Source: Spisula solida (taxonomy: Eukaryota; Mollusca; Bivalvia; Venerida; Mactridae). Taken from it: a DNA stretch of 64,000 nucleotides. The notes beneath the pieces are model-generated. The model did not search any database. It was given only the letters and a program-made list of their open reading frames with translations, and was not told the origin of the DNA. Positions 23,579 through 35,560 of this stretch are shown one piece after another (positions within the stretch are counted from its first letter, which is position 1; each line of letters begins with the position of its first letter). The stretch lies in assembly GCA_947247005.1 (NCBI GenBank), contig OX365956.1:9134089-9198088 (forward strand), read 5' to 3'. The position numbers were made by a program, and so were the translations under genes.

Positions 23579-23633
23579 TACATGTAAATGTAATACTCTA
23601 TCGAAAGTATGTTCCATCAGTTAGATAAGGTAA
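23579..23633 (+). repeat. P4 fragment between two insertions
   Basis: Equivalent to P1 2195-2245 (TATCGAAAGTATGTTCCATC). It ends at the TAA target of the next element. Confidence 0.75.
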
Positions 23634-23941
23634 GGCCAAAGTAAATTAATTATGTGGTTTCAGTAACCCGACCGACCCTAATCTTTTGGCCCGACCCTAA
23701 ACATTTAATTGCAAAAAAGAGTTATTGTTTGCGGAAAGTCGACGATTTTCCGGAACAGTACGAAAACTATGGCATTTAAAGGTTCTAATACCGATGTTAC
23801 GTAATATGTACTTGTGTTATTCTCACATGCCACCATAGATGATTCTTCCACGGTGTTAACGATAGCCTGCTCGGGTCGGACAAATAAAGTAATTTAAAAA
23901 AAAAATGTTTTCCTACCGACCGACCCTAATTTGTTTTGGCC
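23634..23941. mobile_element. 308-bp Harbinger-like MITE in P4
   Basis: The ends read GGCCAAAGTAAATTA and, reverse complemented, GGCCAAAACAAATTA. TAA flanks both sides (23631-23633 and 23942-23944), and P1 has a single TAA at the empty site near 2240. A 3-bp TAA/TTA duplication with GGCC ends matches the PIF/Harbinger-Tourist pattern. Internally GACCGACCCTAAT occurs near both ends in the same orientation. No coding capacity. Confidence 0.8.
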
Positions 23942-26550
23942 TAATTTATAATTAGTATAAATTACAAATCATATCTTAAATACACTTTTATATAAGTACA
24001 AACATGTAAACCAGCATTGATATACAAATATGAGTTCTTGTTTTGGCTTTTAAAGAAACTAATTGGACGTTTCGTATATAAATAACATAATACTACGTTT
24101 AATTAAATCCATTTGGAAATACCTGTTAGTTATAGGAAATTATCGTGGTAATTGAAATATGAATGCAATTATAGCGAATAATTACACATATCAATTACTT
24201 TAAAGTCGGGTCTAATTTCGTATTACATATGATGTAAATGCGTACGTTATAATACACCAACATATTTGTAAAAATCTACATTGAGGTTTTACCACTTTCA
24301 TAAGACGTGTTTGACCTTTTATATCACATAATTTTTATTTTATAGTTAACATATTATAAGAAGTACTGGAGATGCATTAATTGTTATGAGGCATAATTTC
24401 TCAGTACTCACTTGCGGTGTTATGTGACAAAGTTAGACATTTGATACTTCGTTAACTAATTAGTTCTCAAGTATATTCTAATAACCCTGGGTGATATGTA
24501 GCTGAACGTGTCTGTCTTAGACAAGTGCGAAGTTTATCAACTACATCAAACAGGTCATATACTTGTACAATGCATAAAGTTAACAATTTAGTACATATTA
24601 CACAACAAAAAAATACTAGTATACAAAGCAGAATAGGCGTAATTCAACTTAAGTCGTATTGGTATAGAAGCCATGTGAACGCTACTTATAACACAGTTGT
24701 TGCGTATTCCAGCTAAATTACGAGTTGATGTACCCCCCTGTACGTCTTATTAGCAGTAATAAAGTCACTTATTATACATTAATGGTTTGCTTTATGACGC
24801 CTGTTTGCGGGTGTTTTACCAGACTGAGTACTGTTTGCAACATCAAACAAATTAAAAGTGTTATAGTCGTGTTCAGAAACAAAAACATGTTTGTTGAAAC
24901 AAATAAGTTTCTACATATGGTCCGTAGGCATTTCGTTTAACTACTTATTAATGGTGGACTTTAAGAAAACCAAATCAGTATACTTAAGTTATCAAACAAA
25001 TACAAAGGTGAGGACGAACAAAATACAGAAAAGCACAAAAGGCGAACATGTTGAGATAACTGCGAGCAATATATAGTACGGCTTGGGTGTATGTGTGCAA
25101 GCGGCATCCTATCATAGTCAGTATGTCTTAATACTTTAACGGTCATACTTACTACAGTAAAACATGTGTAAGTGATATCTGAATTAAACAACCGCCAGTC
25201 TTAACTGGTACGGTGTTTAGAAGAGTTATAATATAAGTAAAACCCCACTTAAAATTGACTCTGATATGGTTCTAGCGAAACATTTAGACTACACTTTCAA
25301 GTCGATAAATGCGCCGTATTATGTTTAGATATGTTACGATCATATACTGATGAGTAAATGTGTATTTGATGTATTGCCAGTTTCGCAAATATTATCACTT
25401 CCTGGAAATTGTCCACATACGTTCAGTGTTGTAACGGTGTTGATATAAAACAACCATTCACAGATGCGTATGTTTGATTGTCAATAATAAGAGATGTGGT
25501 AAATATCTTCCATTTAGCACATTATTCCTAGCTTTCTACAATCCTAGTTGAGCTGGAAAACTCAAATCTTGCAGTTCAAGCATATTATTTTCTCCCAAAA
25601 TCGACTATTTAAATACTCTTAAGATTAAAATGTAAAGTTTCAGAATCTAGTTTCGAAACATTTTGATTGATAGTGGTGAGGCTTACAATATTAATACAAA
25701 TAGCACATCTGTTTAACGGAATAGGCAAAACGTTGATATTAGTTCCGACATAATAGTATGATTAACTAAAATGATAACAACTACATGCTGAATTTAATTA
25801 TTAATTACCGTCGATGGTTGTTAAATGTATCCACTCCAATCATTGAGAAACCCATTTTGCTCCTTGTTTATTACCTTGCGTTCGCCATTCGTACATGCTT
25901 GTAATAATATAATTATCTTCAGATATTAATAGTTCGATACACAGCTTGTGCGGTCGATGCTCTTTAGCTTTTTCAGCTATATTCCTGTCGTCCACGATTG
26001 AAGACATTGAAATACAAGGTTTTCCTTTAAGTAATTGTTAAAGTCAACTACAAATACATGCCGTTACACCGCTATGAATTCTGGGCCTATATTCAAAACC
26101 TGCTACTATCGTTACATTATTCATACCGCAGTGTACATTTGGTTTTCATTTTGCATACAATAAAACGCGATAATACCGTCATTGTCAAGGAAATAAATAT
26201 AAAGTAAAATATACTTAGATAACAAGATGCAGGAACTCGTAACGAACGCCAATATCAATTCGTACACAAACTGCCTAGGTAATTTGATCTCATATAAAAT
26301 GCTCTCTAGGCATCAGAAACGTAAAGTATATAGTTAAGCCTCTAATGCGTGACTTGCTGTAGTTGATATCTTGTTTTGACAACACTTGTTGCTTTGTGTA
26401 CACAATACCTTCTTCTTTGTGATCTGACTAATAATGCTTTTTGAACATATGGTACTTGTTATTGTAATGCGTATACATTACGTCTATATCTCTTTAATCA
26501 AAAAATAGTGTGTACATTCATGCCGCTGTCTATAGATGCGATTGAAGACA
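23942..26550 (+). repeat. Long repeat unit, copy P4, main body
   Basis: Parallel to P1 2245-2385, 4490-4612 and 5545-8370. Two internal deletions are visible relative to P1: at about 25310 (P1 6660-6860 missing) and at about 26340 (P1 7950-8190 missing). P4 is continuous from 24.1 to 24.25 kb where P1 has over 0.9 kb of extra sequence. Confidence 0.8.
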
Positions 26551-26927
26551 GTGAAACGAAAGCGAATATATGACAAGGTATCTATAATGATTATAAGTTT
26601 CAAAACATAAACGCATCAGCCGTGCATAATCTTTACATTACGCAAATACCATGTGTTTAAAATGATATTAAGCCTATAAAGTGAATGTGAAGTACTGAAA
26701 AATCCGGAAGGTAGTTTAATAGTTTTCTTACACAAATTCAATGATGATTTTGGTAAACAACAATGTTCTGTTTTAGTGAATACCTGTTAGCTTTTTTGCC
26801 AACTGTTAAAGCGCGTTAGCTAAACAGATCAGAGTACAATATTCTCTCCAGAGTCCGGTTTATGTTTATGTTTTCTGTGTTAGGCTGCTTAAGTTGCGTG
26901 CTGCCATCCCTGTCCAACTTTATATTA
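26551..26927 (+). repeat. End of P4 plus relic of the zinc-ribbon exon
   Basis: The first part matches P1 9350-9640. Text at about 26870-26920 repeats the 3' part of the candidate exon at 17.09-17.15 kb (GGCTGCTTAA, TGCGTGCTGCCATCCCTGTC). The encoded peptide changes little (LGCLSCVLPSLSNF versus LGCLNCVLPSLSDF). The zinc-ribbon half is missing here. Confidence 0.55.
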
Positions 26928-27557
26928 TATTTTATATTTCATTCATTTTAATACTGCAGACCATTGAAATGTATAAGAAGGCGTTGCTAGAAATAATTAT
27001 CAAGCATCATTTCGCTTGCAGTTTACAACATTAGAGACATGCCCGTAATCATTCGGAAATCAACCAATGAGTGTAAATATTACAATCATGCTCTTACTAA
27101 ACATACTACGTTGGAAACGTGGACTCCATATTAACAGTCAAATAAACATAAACACACACTTAAACAACTGCTTACATCATTTATTCGATTTTACTGTTCA
27201 TTGACTTGTTATTAGATCATTGCAACGCCAAAATTACTTTTTAAGTGAACGTGTATCACATTATACATACACAAGACAGGAATGTCGTATCTTAAACAGT
27301 TTTGTCCTCGTGTAATGTATGATTGGAAAACTTAACTTCATTACATTTTACTCATTGACAGACGTTCAATTGATTTTTTCGGAAACAAACACGTTTTTGT
27401 ATTAAGAAGAACTTTCAGAAAATAAACACTTTAATAGCTACGTCTAGCTGTACTTTTATGGTACAGTGATTCTACGACCATTCTCTCTTAACATAACGTT
27501 ATAACACGTTCAAAAAACTTGTTTGAACTTTATATCAAACACATAAAGAACTTATAC
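26928..27557 (+). repeat. Long repeat unit, copy P5, first part
   Basis: Aligns with P1 1240-1780 and the P3 and P4 starts, then degenerates near 27480. A large palindrome is inserted 75 bp further on. Confidence 0.7.
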
Positions 27558-29752
27558 ACTTAACCGATTTAAAAACGCAACAGTGGGTTTTTGATCAATT
27601 TAAGCAAGTTAAGGTACTTCAATTCTCTTGAAATTTTACATGTGATGAATTCAATACATGAAGTCAAAGATGTGTAAATTTCATTGTAATCAAGGTTTAG
27701 ATGGTCACAAAACCAAACAAGGAAATGTGTTGATCGACAATGTCAAGTTCGCAAAATTAATAATGTTTTTATAAGCTGCAACCTGCAATTAAAATCAGGC
27801 GTCTTTGCCTCATTGGCGGGAAAATAAAGTGTTGTAGGATGTTGTTCCACACATCTATGAGGAAAACACGTATCAATTCAAACGCTCAGAAGTTTCTGCT
27901 TGATGATGCACTTCTTGACGGCCAATTGTGTCTGCCTTCAAAATTCGTTTCACGAGTAAAAATGCAATGACCTCAACAGCCTCAACATGAGCTGTCAGCA
28001 AGTTTTTGCCAATCTTGCATAGGCTGCATTGTGTTTAATATTTAAGAATGTACATTTCTTATGTCTAAGGCATCGCAAACCCGTAACCGGAAGTGGATAA
28101 TGGAATATGTCAGGATAAATAAGAAGACAGACAAAATGAAGCGATTTTCAACATGGGTCAAAATGTTACGGAATGTATATTTTAGCGAAATTACTTAATC
28201 GTACGCATCACTGCCTTCAAATTGTTGGTATAACAGAAAATATGTTTGACCAGAAGTGGCGTCTTTAAAAAAACATTCGTTTGGTGCCATCATGGTTACG
28301 CGCTTGTATCGTCGGCATACCTGACGCAGACAATCGTAGGTGTAAACTACCTCTTGAAAACACTATGCAAGTCTAAATATCGTCGACAGACAACAGTTAA
28401 TCTACTTTGCCATCATAAAACGTCATATAACTGCTTAAAGCAAGTCGATGGCACCAGGATGTTATGTATCCTAAAACCGTGGCACCGTATACAACGCACT
28501 TCAAAATTTAATTTTAAGTTTTTTTGTTGGGGTATCGTTTCTCTATAAATTATCGGTCAAATCGTCACGCCCAATGGTTTTGCTCACGCATCACGTGTAA
28601 ATAATGAAAATGACGCCACTATGACGTAATGGGCTAAATTGAAATATTTTTTCGTAGAAAATTGTACCAGGCATAAGACTAGCGTCCCATTTATTGGTTT
28701 ATACTCCAAAATAATTTAAATAATAATTAATACAAAAAATACCGACCTCCAAAATTGTTGCGTTTCTAAATCGGTTAAGTGTACACTCAATTTAAAAACG
28801 CAACGATTTTTGGGGTTGGTATTTTTTGTATGAATTATGTTTTACATTTTATTGGAGTATAAATCAATAAATGGGACGACAGTCGTATGCCTGGTATGGT
28901 TTTCCACGAAAGAAAATGATTTACACGTGACGCCCGAACAAAACCACTGGGCCTGACGATTTTACTAACACCTTGTAGGGCAACGATACCCCGACCTAAA
29001 ACATAAAATAATGTTTTGAAGTGCGTTGTATACGTTGGTACGTTTTTAAGCAGGTATGTGACGTTTTGGCATGGCAAAGTAATTTAACTGCCGTCTGTCG
29101 ACGATATTTAGATTTGCAAAGTGGTTTCAAGAAGCAGTTTACACCTACTCTTGCCTGCGTTACGATACAAGCACATAAACATATGGCATCAAACGAATGT
29201 TTTTATGACGCCACTTCCGGTCAAACATTTTCACTGTTACACCGTTTCAGTTTGAAGGCAATGATGTGTACGATTTTGTAGTTTCGCTAAAATATACATT
29301 CCATAACATTTTGATTAATGTTTATTTTGACCCATTTCGAAAATCGAATCATTTTGTCTGTCTTCTTATTACTCTGCATACTCCATTATCGACTCCCGGC
29401 TACTGGTTTGAGGTGCAATAGATATCTATGAAAGGTATAATTTTAACCATCGGACACAATGCACCATATGCTTGATGGGCAAACACTAACTAAGAGTTTT
29501 TCTCATACGTCTCGTTTGCAATGCAGGGTTGCAACTTATAAATACATGATTTATTTTGTGAATTTGACATTGTCGATCATTACTTTTCGTGATTTGGTTT
29601 TGTGACCATTTAAACATTGATTACAATGAAATTAGCACATATTTTATTTCATGTATTGAATTCATTACGCGCAAAATTTCAATAAAGTAGAAGCACACTA
29701 ACTGACTTAAGTGTATCAAAAACCGACTGTTGCGTTTTTAAATCGGTTTAGT
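27558..29752. mobile_element. 2.2-kb near-palindrome: two head-to-head elements
   Basis: The left half (27558-28782) and right half (28783-29752) are mirrored around AGTGTACACT at 28778-28787. Each half is itself bounded by the same end, about ACTTAACCGATTTAAAAACG, found at 27558, inverted at 28756-28780, at 28784 and inverted at 29728-29752. Arms share CGACAATGTCAA, CAGACAAAATGA, TATCGTCGACAGAC and GGGACG/CGTCCC blocks in mirrored order, with scattered indels. No half encodes a recognisable transposase. Two abutting copies of a DNA element in opposite orientation, or one long-arm foldback element, would explain it. Confidence 0.75.
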
Positions 29753-30954
29753 ATAATTAAAAACAATAAAGATTTATGCATTGTTTTAAGGCATAACTTT
29801 GCTTCTCGTTACTCCCATGTTAGGTTTATATGGCACTCTAAGACATTTGACTATACATTAATTAACAAGTCAAGTAGTTCCGGCGAGCAAATGATGTACC
29901 GACTTCATTTGACAGAGAATTGACAGGATCCTCGACCTTCTATCTGCATAATTCAACAGCTGATGTAAATAAAATTAAGCATGAAAATCTCAAAATTGTG
30001 AGAAAAAAATAAGCGCGATAGGCAGGTAGCTTTCAAATTAAGAAAACTATATGCACGATAATTTGACATACGAAATTTATCAACAAATTGTTAAATAATT
30101 TCATGTATAACAAACCAATTTTCAAGACACATAATTGCATATTATGACTCCCTTGTTCCATATAATATGTATATGCTTATAAATAAAACCTCGTATCAGT
30201 CCATTAAAAGGTATTATCATAATACATGTTTTCAGTGTTCATCAATATCAAAGATCATAAACCAATTCCGATAATTCCATGACAATAGACAAGAGACATT
30301 TAGAATTTTAAGACTCTGAATAGACACTAACACTGAATGGTAATTCTCCTTATTTGACTCTGGAGACCAAAAGAAACTATATGTTGTTAATTTTATCAAG
30401 GGAAACAACCAGCACTAATTTTACCCGCTGATCCTAAAAATAATCGAAAAATAATTTACGGAGCGAAGTGCCGGGTACGAATTGTGTTGAGTACGAAAAA
30501 AATGTGGGAAGTGGTACGAAAGTGTTGAGTATGAAACGTTAGCGAAGAATTTATCCAACGATAAAACTATCTAAACTCGTGTTTTATACTCTTTTAATCG
30601 AGTTGCGTGTACATTGTTATCGTAGGGTAGGGTTTTGAGGATAATTTTGTAGTTCTTTCTAAGAATTTCGACATACGTCAGCCATCTTTTTACGTAAGAA
30701 AACTATCGGTTGCGTAAAAAATACCGATCGGGTGTTGGTTAACGACCGAAATTCGGTAATCATGACACATTAACCATAGAACTAACCTATTTTCGTTGAA
30801 GAAAAATTTGAAATCTTGTAAAGACCGGTTTGATTAGTCTGGTTCACGACATTCTTACAATCGTAAACCATCAAAAACAGGTCACGTGCCCCTCAATGGA
30901 CTTTTTACTTTGAGCTATCCAATATAACTGCGAGCTCAAGGCTCGCAGGTAATT
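29753..30954. other. Spacer after the palindrome, no gene
   Basis: Around 29936 the text TTCTATCTGCATAATTCAAC repeats the splice-acceptor region of the 16.8-kb candidate exon, but the frame does not follow. A perfect hairpin, CTGCGAGC/GCTCGCAG with a 5-base loop, sits at 30928-30948. Otherwise nothing recognisable. Confidence 0.5.
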
Positions 30955-31345
30955 ATTAGTTCACAAGAAAAGTCTAAATAACCGGGGTTGTATTTAGCAG
31001 AACATACCAGAACATATATAATTCAATCACCGACAAGCGTTGCGTTCATCAACTACATACAATAAGTCATAACCAATGTGTATACACACTAATAAAATAA
31101 CAAACCAACAACAAAGACAAAGTTGAATGGGTTTAGTACATCTTGAGTTGTTTTATATTGAAGCAATAGGAACACTATTTACAACACAGTTCTTGAATAT
31201 TCCAGCTTAATCCCGGGTAGACTTACCCCCTGTATGGCTTATTAGCAGCATAAGTCACTTATTATTTATCAAGAGTATTATTAATGACGCCTGTTTGTGA
31301 GTATTTCCTAAGCACTATGTGGTTGTGGTATATTCACACTACCGT
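30955..31345 (+). repeat. Long repeat unit, copy P5, second piece
   Basis: Aligns with P1 about 5820-6180: TCATCAACTACA, TACCCCCTGTA, TTATTAGCA and ATGACGCCTGTTTG occur in the same order. It is isolated from the other P5 pieces. Confidence 0.65.
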
Positions 31346-33034
31346 ATTATCAGTACGTTATTGCAAACAATCACTGTCGATGTATTATAGTAGCTTTCAT
31401 AATTATACTGAAGTATGTTGAGTTTAAACATATTTATTCTGAAGTTATGTTCTACACGTTTTAGCTTTTCCAAAAATCGTTTGCAGGGCATATCCATTTA
31501 TCATGAACGTTTTAAGATATAGCATATCAATGTAGACTGCATAGTCTAAATTGTGCATTAGAAATAAAGTCGCTGATAAAGTTGCTCAGTGTATTTGATA
31601 GGTGTTGTTCAAAGTTACACATACTGCCTTTCTTTTAACGGGTGGCACGATATTCATAACGGTGTGACGATAAAAACATGTAGATATGTATACGCTCTAC
31701 AAAGCGCTTTGATTTTACTATATCTCGTTCTATTTACGCGCTGATACATATCGCCGCATAGTTTGATCCCTTACCAGTACACGTTAGCCAATGAAACAGT
31801 CGCCGTAAACGAAATCTCTATTTTTCGATATACTTATTTTCCTTGGTGATGCCTTGGTCGGATATTTACTGAAGAAAGCGTAAATGGCCGAGGTATACCG
31901 AATAATAGTTTTCCTAAGACTGGTTCAGTTTGCCTAAAGACAAGCCGAAGTTTCACGAGGTTGGTCTCCATTCAGCAATGTTGTCGATTCACATAGGCGT
32001 TAGAATATATTACGCTATTCATGTCCGTATTTATGAATGAATGCATTCCTAGGATAAGGTCTCGTTATAAGTCAATGTATGTTACATAACCACAAGCACA
32101 CGGTGTTGTCGAAGATTACTGCAAGGTTGTAAAGATGATAGCATGGACTCAACTAATATGTTCTCAGCTTGATGCCCTGATATAATAGATAGGCTATCCT
32201 TATTCATAGTGCGGTTACTATCTACAGTTTATGTAATTTAATACACGGCATTGTATTAACTAGTTAAAATGAAAATGAAGTGTCTTTTGAATCTAACAAG
32301 TGTTTGTTTAAAAAGGATGTATTTTTGTTTCATTTCCTTGCGCCCTCTCATCCCCTACCGAATTATTTTGATACCTTTGTATACAACAATCAACAATTAT
32401 TTGTGCAGCTTCAGGATGTTAGCATTTACTGTCATGTTAATAATTTTTAGGACTTTTGACCACTGAAACTAGGTATTTCAGCCTTTTTACAGCAGGAACT
32501 AGATCATTCCGCATTAATGCCCCCACTTTTATGCCCACATCCCTAGTGTTTAAGTAGAGTACTGCCTTTCATGTCCGATTATCTACATGTATTATCTTTC
32601 TGTCTCGCTATGGCAGGTATATATTATAACCGGAGCGATTGATAACTGACATAGTAGGAAGAGAATGAGTAATTTAATGGAAATGAAAGCGAAAGGCTTT
32701 AGCTGATTGTTAAACAATCATGTCAGTTACCGTAACATTTTACTGAATAATGGTTTGGTGAAGAACCTAACCAATGTTCTACACATGCACATATAGTTAA
32801 CAGAGAACAAATTTGATTAACCTCGTTTCTGTGTTATTGCGTGTCTTACAAACATGAGTGTATTGCTATCCCGTTTCAATACTAAATCAAATGTAGACTG
32901 TACCTAAATATATCTTCGGCTCATTTTAGTGATAATTTATTGCCTTGCCAAAGACTAAATTCCAAGCTTAAAATTAAACGAACATGGTTATGTATTTAAA
33001 ATTGTTCAAAGCACTTTAATTTGCAAGGTATATT
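31346..33034. other. No certain gene; one short minus-strand ATG frame
   Basis: Mostly AT-rich. A minus-strand ATG at 31971 opens a 45-codon frame to TAA at 31834, coding METNLVKLRLVFRQTEP and a basic remainder. It has no family features and is recorded only because it begins with ATG in a less AT-rich patch. The frame at 32269-32466 is hydrophobic and likely chance. Confidence 0.4.
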
Positions 33035-33297
33035 TTATTCATGGTTCAAAATCGAGTAAAAAAAATATATATATTTTCGTATTTCATATTTCTATTGTAT
33101 TTTTTAGACTGTTATTTACAGCGTGTTTTGAATAACAATTTTTTGAATACCACATACTACTGTACCTATAATTGACACGTAGAAATGTGTGTGTTAAAAA
33201 GAGAGCAACATATGAAATCAAAGCACAGAAAGTACTGTAGTGTGGCGTACTAGTTAATTCCATTAAAACTAATATCGATTAAGGTTGCATCAACATT

Positions 33298-33484
33298 TTA
33301 TCTGATAAGACCAGCCTCAATCAAACGTTTCTGCTGCTCAGGACACCAAGCGAACCAGCAGTTACCGGTACCTGGAACCTACTGAGCGTTAAGCTATGGA
33401 TATTTACTATTACCATTTTTACCATTTTTAACGACTTGATGAGTTCGCCCGGTGTCACGAAAGTGACTTGGTAGTCCCCGAAGG
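33298..33484 (-). other. Two short minus-strand exon candidates, unrecognised gene end
   Basis: Read on the minus strand, TTTTAATTCCCACTGTATTCAG makes a strong 3' splice site just before 33484. An open segment follows (FGDYQVTFVTPGELIKSLKM) to a GT donor at 33422. A second segment from 33378 reads VPGTGNCWFAWCPEQQ and continues for ten residues to TAA at 33298-33300, preceded by a branch-point-like CTTAAC and TAG acceptor. The gap is only 44 nt, unusually short for an intron, so a frameshift or decay is possible instead. An AATAAA lies about 260 nt downstream (near 33039). Both segments are GC-richer than flanking DNA and protein-like, but I recognise no family and no upstream exon. Confidence 0.35.
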
Positions 33485-33501
33485 ACTGAATACAGTGGGA
33501 A

Positions 33502-33994
33502 TTAAAACATTACAAACAAGCAGTACAGGAATATTGACTTCCTGATCCTTTGAGTGATACTATAACATTATTTCTCATGAATAAAAAATTTGGTACCCAT
33601 CTTCAAAGACTGGAAGTAGGCTGTTAGGACAAAAATGACAACATCTCCATATAGATATATGAATATACGAGGGTTGTATGATCAATTCCCGGACTTTTTT
33701 CTATTATTCTGTCATTTTTCACTACGAAAGTTGTACAACGAAAAAATAAATTTTAAAAATTAAGTTTTATTTTTTAACTGTTAATTAACTAAACAATTTT
33801 AAATTAGTATAAAACATAGAATAACAAAGATTCATTTAAAAATTGTTAAAGAGCTGTTACTAGACATATTTCTCAGTGAACGATTAGTTTAATCCAGTTT
33901 AAATGGGATTTGACCCCAAATATTATCATAACAGAGTAATTGTCCTTTACTTGTTACATTGATTTTTAAAGTGGAAACATCACCGACCACTGCC
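33502..33994. other. No recognisable feature
   Basis: AT-rich, with runs of A and T near 33740-33800. Nothing coding or repetitive was noted. Confidence 0.5.
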
Positions 33995-34375
33995 AGCGAC
34001 CTTAAATATATATTTCAGTGTTGACCGCTGTAGAAAACTTCCACTAATAAATAACCAACACTTTTCAGAGCCTTAAATAGATATTTCAGGGTTGAACGCT
34101 GTAGAAAACTTCAACTTATATCTAACCAACCCCTGTCAGAGACCTTAAACTGATATTAAAGGGTTGACCGCTGTAGAAAACTTCCACTTAGAACTAACCG
34201 ACCCCTTTTAAATACCTTAACTATACATTTTACAGTTGTCTGCTGTAGAAAACTTCCACTTACTAGTATGACTAACTGGCCCCTGTAAGAGACCTTAAAT
34301 ATATATTTCACGGTTGACAGCTGTAGAAAACTTCCACTTATGTCTAACTGGCCCCTGTCAAAGACCATGAAAATT
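33995..34375. repeat. About 72-bp tandem repeat, five units
   Basis: GCTGTAGAAAACTTC recurs near 34027, 34098, 34170, 34243 and 34321, giving steps of about 71-78 bases. The intervening text (ACCAACCCCTGTCAGAGACC..., TATATATTTCA) is also repeated. The minus-strand frame 34156-34533 is produced by this periodicity (72 is divisible by three) and is not a gene. Confidence 0.85.
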
Positions 34376-34572
34376 AGGCTTGTAGATTTATACCTCATTC
34401 GGTTATTGTGTTTAGACCTTTGGTACATTATAGAATGAAGATATGAAACTATAGTTTGAAATTTGTCAATCAAGTAAAACTCTCTTGAGTTTTGAATGTA
34501 CGTAGATAAGAATAATTGTTTCTCGTTGATCAAATATAATTATTATTAACTAACGCCAGTGAATAAGACCTA

Positions 34573-35558
34573 TACTGACGTCAAAAAAAACGCTACAATG
34601 AAAAAAGCAAATAACTTATTTATTTTTCAAAGTATTCCCGTAATGATCGACACACCTAATATCTAGCTAAGAACGCGCCTACCGAAGCGAAATTTAATTC
34701 CCGATCTGGTCCCGATGTGCCCGGGTATAGTACGACACATGATTCGCACGTGCGTCTCGTGCTCTTTTACCAGGAGGTATTTCCGGTCACCACAACTGTA
34801 GTACCATGCTGAAGTTGATTTACAAGTTGGAATTCACAAGGAAATTTGGTAAATGAAAGCAATTCAAATGCCACGTCTAAAAATGGAAAATCGAACATTG
34901 TTTTCTTGAATGCTGAAATGTGGAATGTCGCAAATTGACGTCGTTGGACGATTTGGTGCTTCAAAATCCACTATAGCCAGATTAAGTCAACGCGTAAATA
35001 TCCCTAGGCTTTTATCAGATAGGTTTCGCCCAGATGAGCCGCCCGTGACATCTGTACGACAAGACCTTTGTATCCGTTAACGTCACCAGCGTGTCCGCTT
35101 GACGACGTCACACTTGACTTCTTCTCATGTGAAAAGTAATTGTGTTCGCACTGTGATGCTTTACAATAACCAGCATTTTTTTTTGGAATACATTCCTATG
35201 GAACAAACGTAGGACGTCATTGATAACTGTTTACGTTAGTCTTAACGTCAGCTACGGAACGTTCAGACATTGCAGACTCTTAGCATTAGGCGTGAGCACG
35301 TTTCCTCAAGGTACGTGCTGTTTAACGAGTGTGGATCAACTATGCGAAGATTGCCAGCAGTTGTTGCAGAGCATAGCGTAATGTTTTTGTATCGCAATTT
35401 TGAACCTATCAATGGCTATAATATCAAATGAGAATTTGCAGACATGTTTGGCACATCTCTTTATTTTAGTCTTTGAGAAGAAATTATATTGTTACTACCC
35501 TAATGTATGAAATATCCGAACATATAGGTAGGTGTAGCGTTTCTTTTTGACGTCAGTA
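34573..35558 (+). mobile_element. Decayed Tc1/mariner-family transposon
   Basis: TACTGACGTCAAAAA at the left mirrors TTTTTGACGTCAGTA at the right, and both repeats continue with AAACGCTACA. TA flanks each end (34571-34572 and 35559-35560). At about 986 bp it is shorter than a full element. The inside holds recognisable transposase fragments, described separately. Confidence 0.85.
34895..35385 (+). pseudogene. Tc1-like transposase relic, DDE region lost
   Basis: One phase gives MLKCGMSQIDVVGRFGASKS then TIARL, the paired helix-turn-helix start of Tc1-type transposases. A DRFRPDEPPVTS segment in the GRPR-linker position and RQDLCIR follow, where a TAA interrupts. The same phase continues RHQRVRLTTSHLTSS. 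Further on, after a shift, REHVSSRYVLFNECGS aligns in position with the family's VLFSDES, so the first catalytic Asp is replaced. The second Asp and the last acidic residue are absent because the element ends within about 200 bp. It cannot encode an active enzyme. Confidence 0.75.
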
Positions 35559-35560
35559 TA

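Noticed and set aside
33436..33462. Hammerhead-like TGATGAG...CGAAA
   Set aside because: Stems II and III do not pair properly, and on the minus strand the same bases read as a plausible exon.
34156..34533. 125-codon minus-strand frame
   Set aside because: Produced by a 72-bp tandem repeat whose period is divisible by three.
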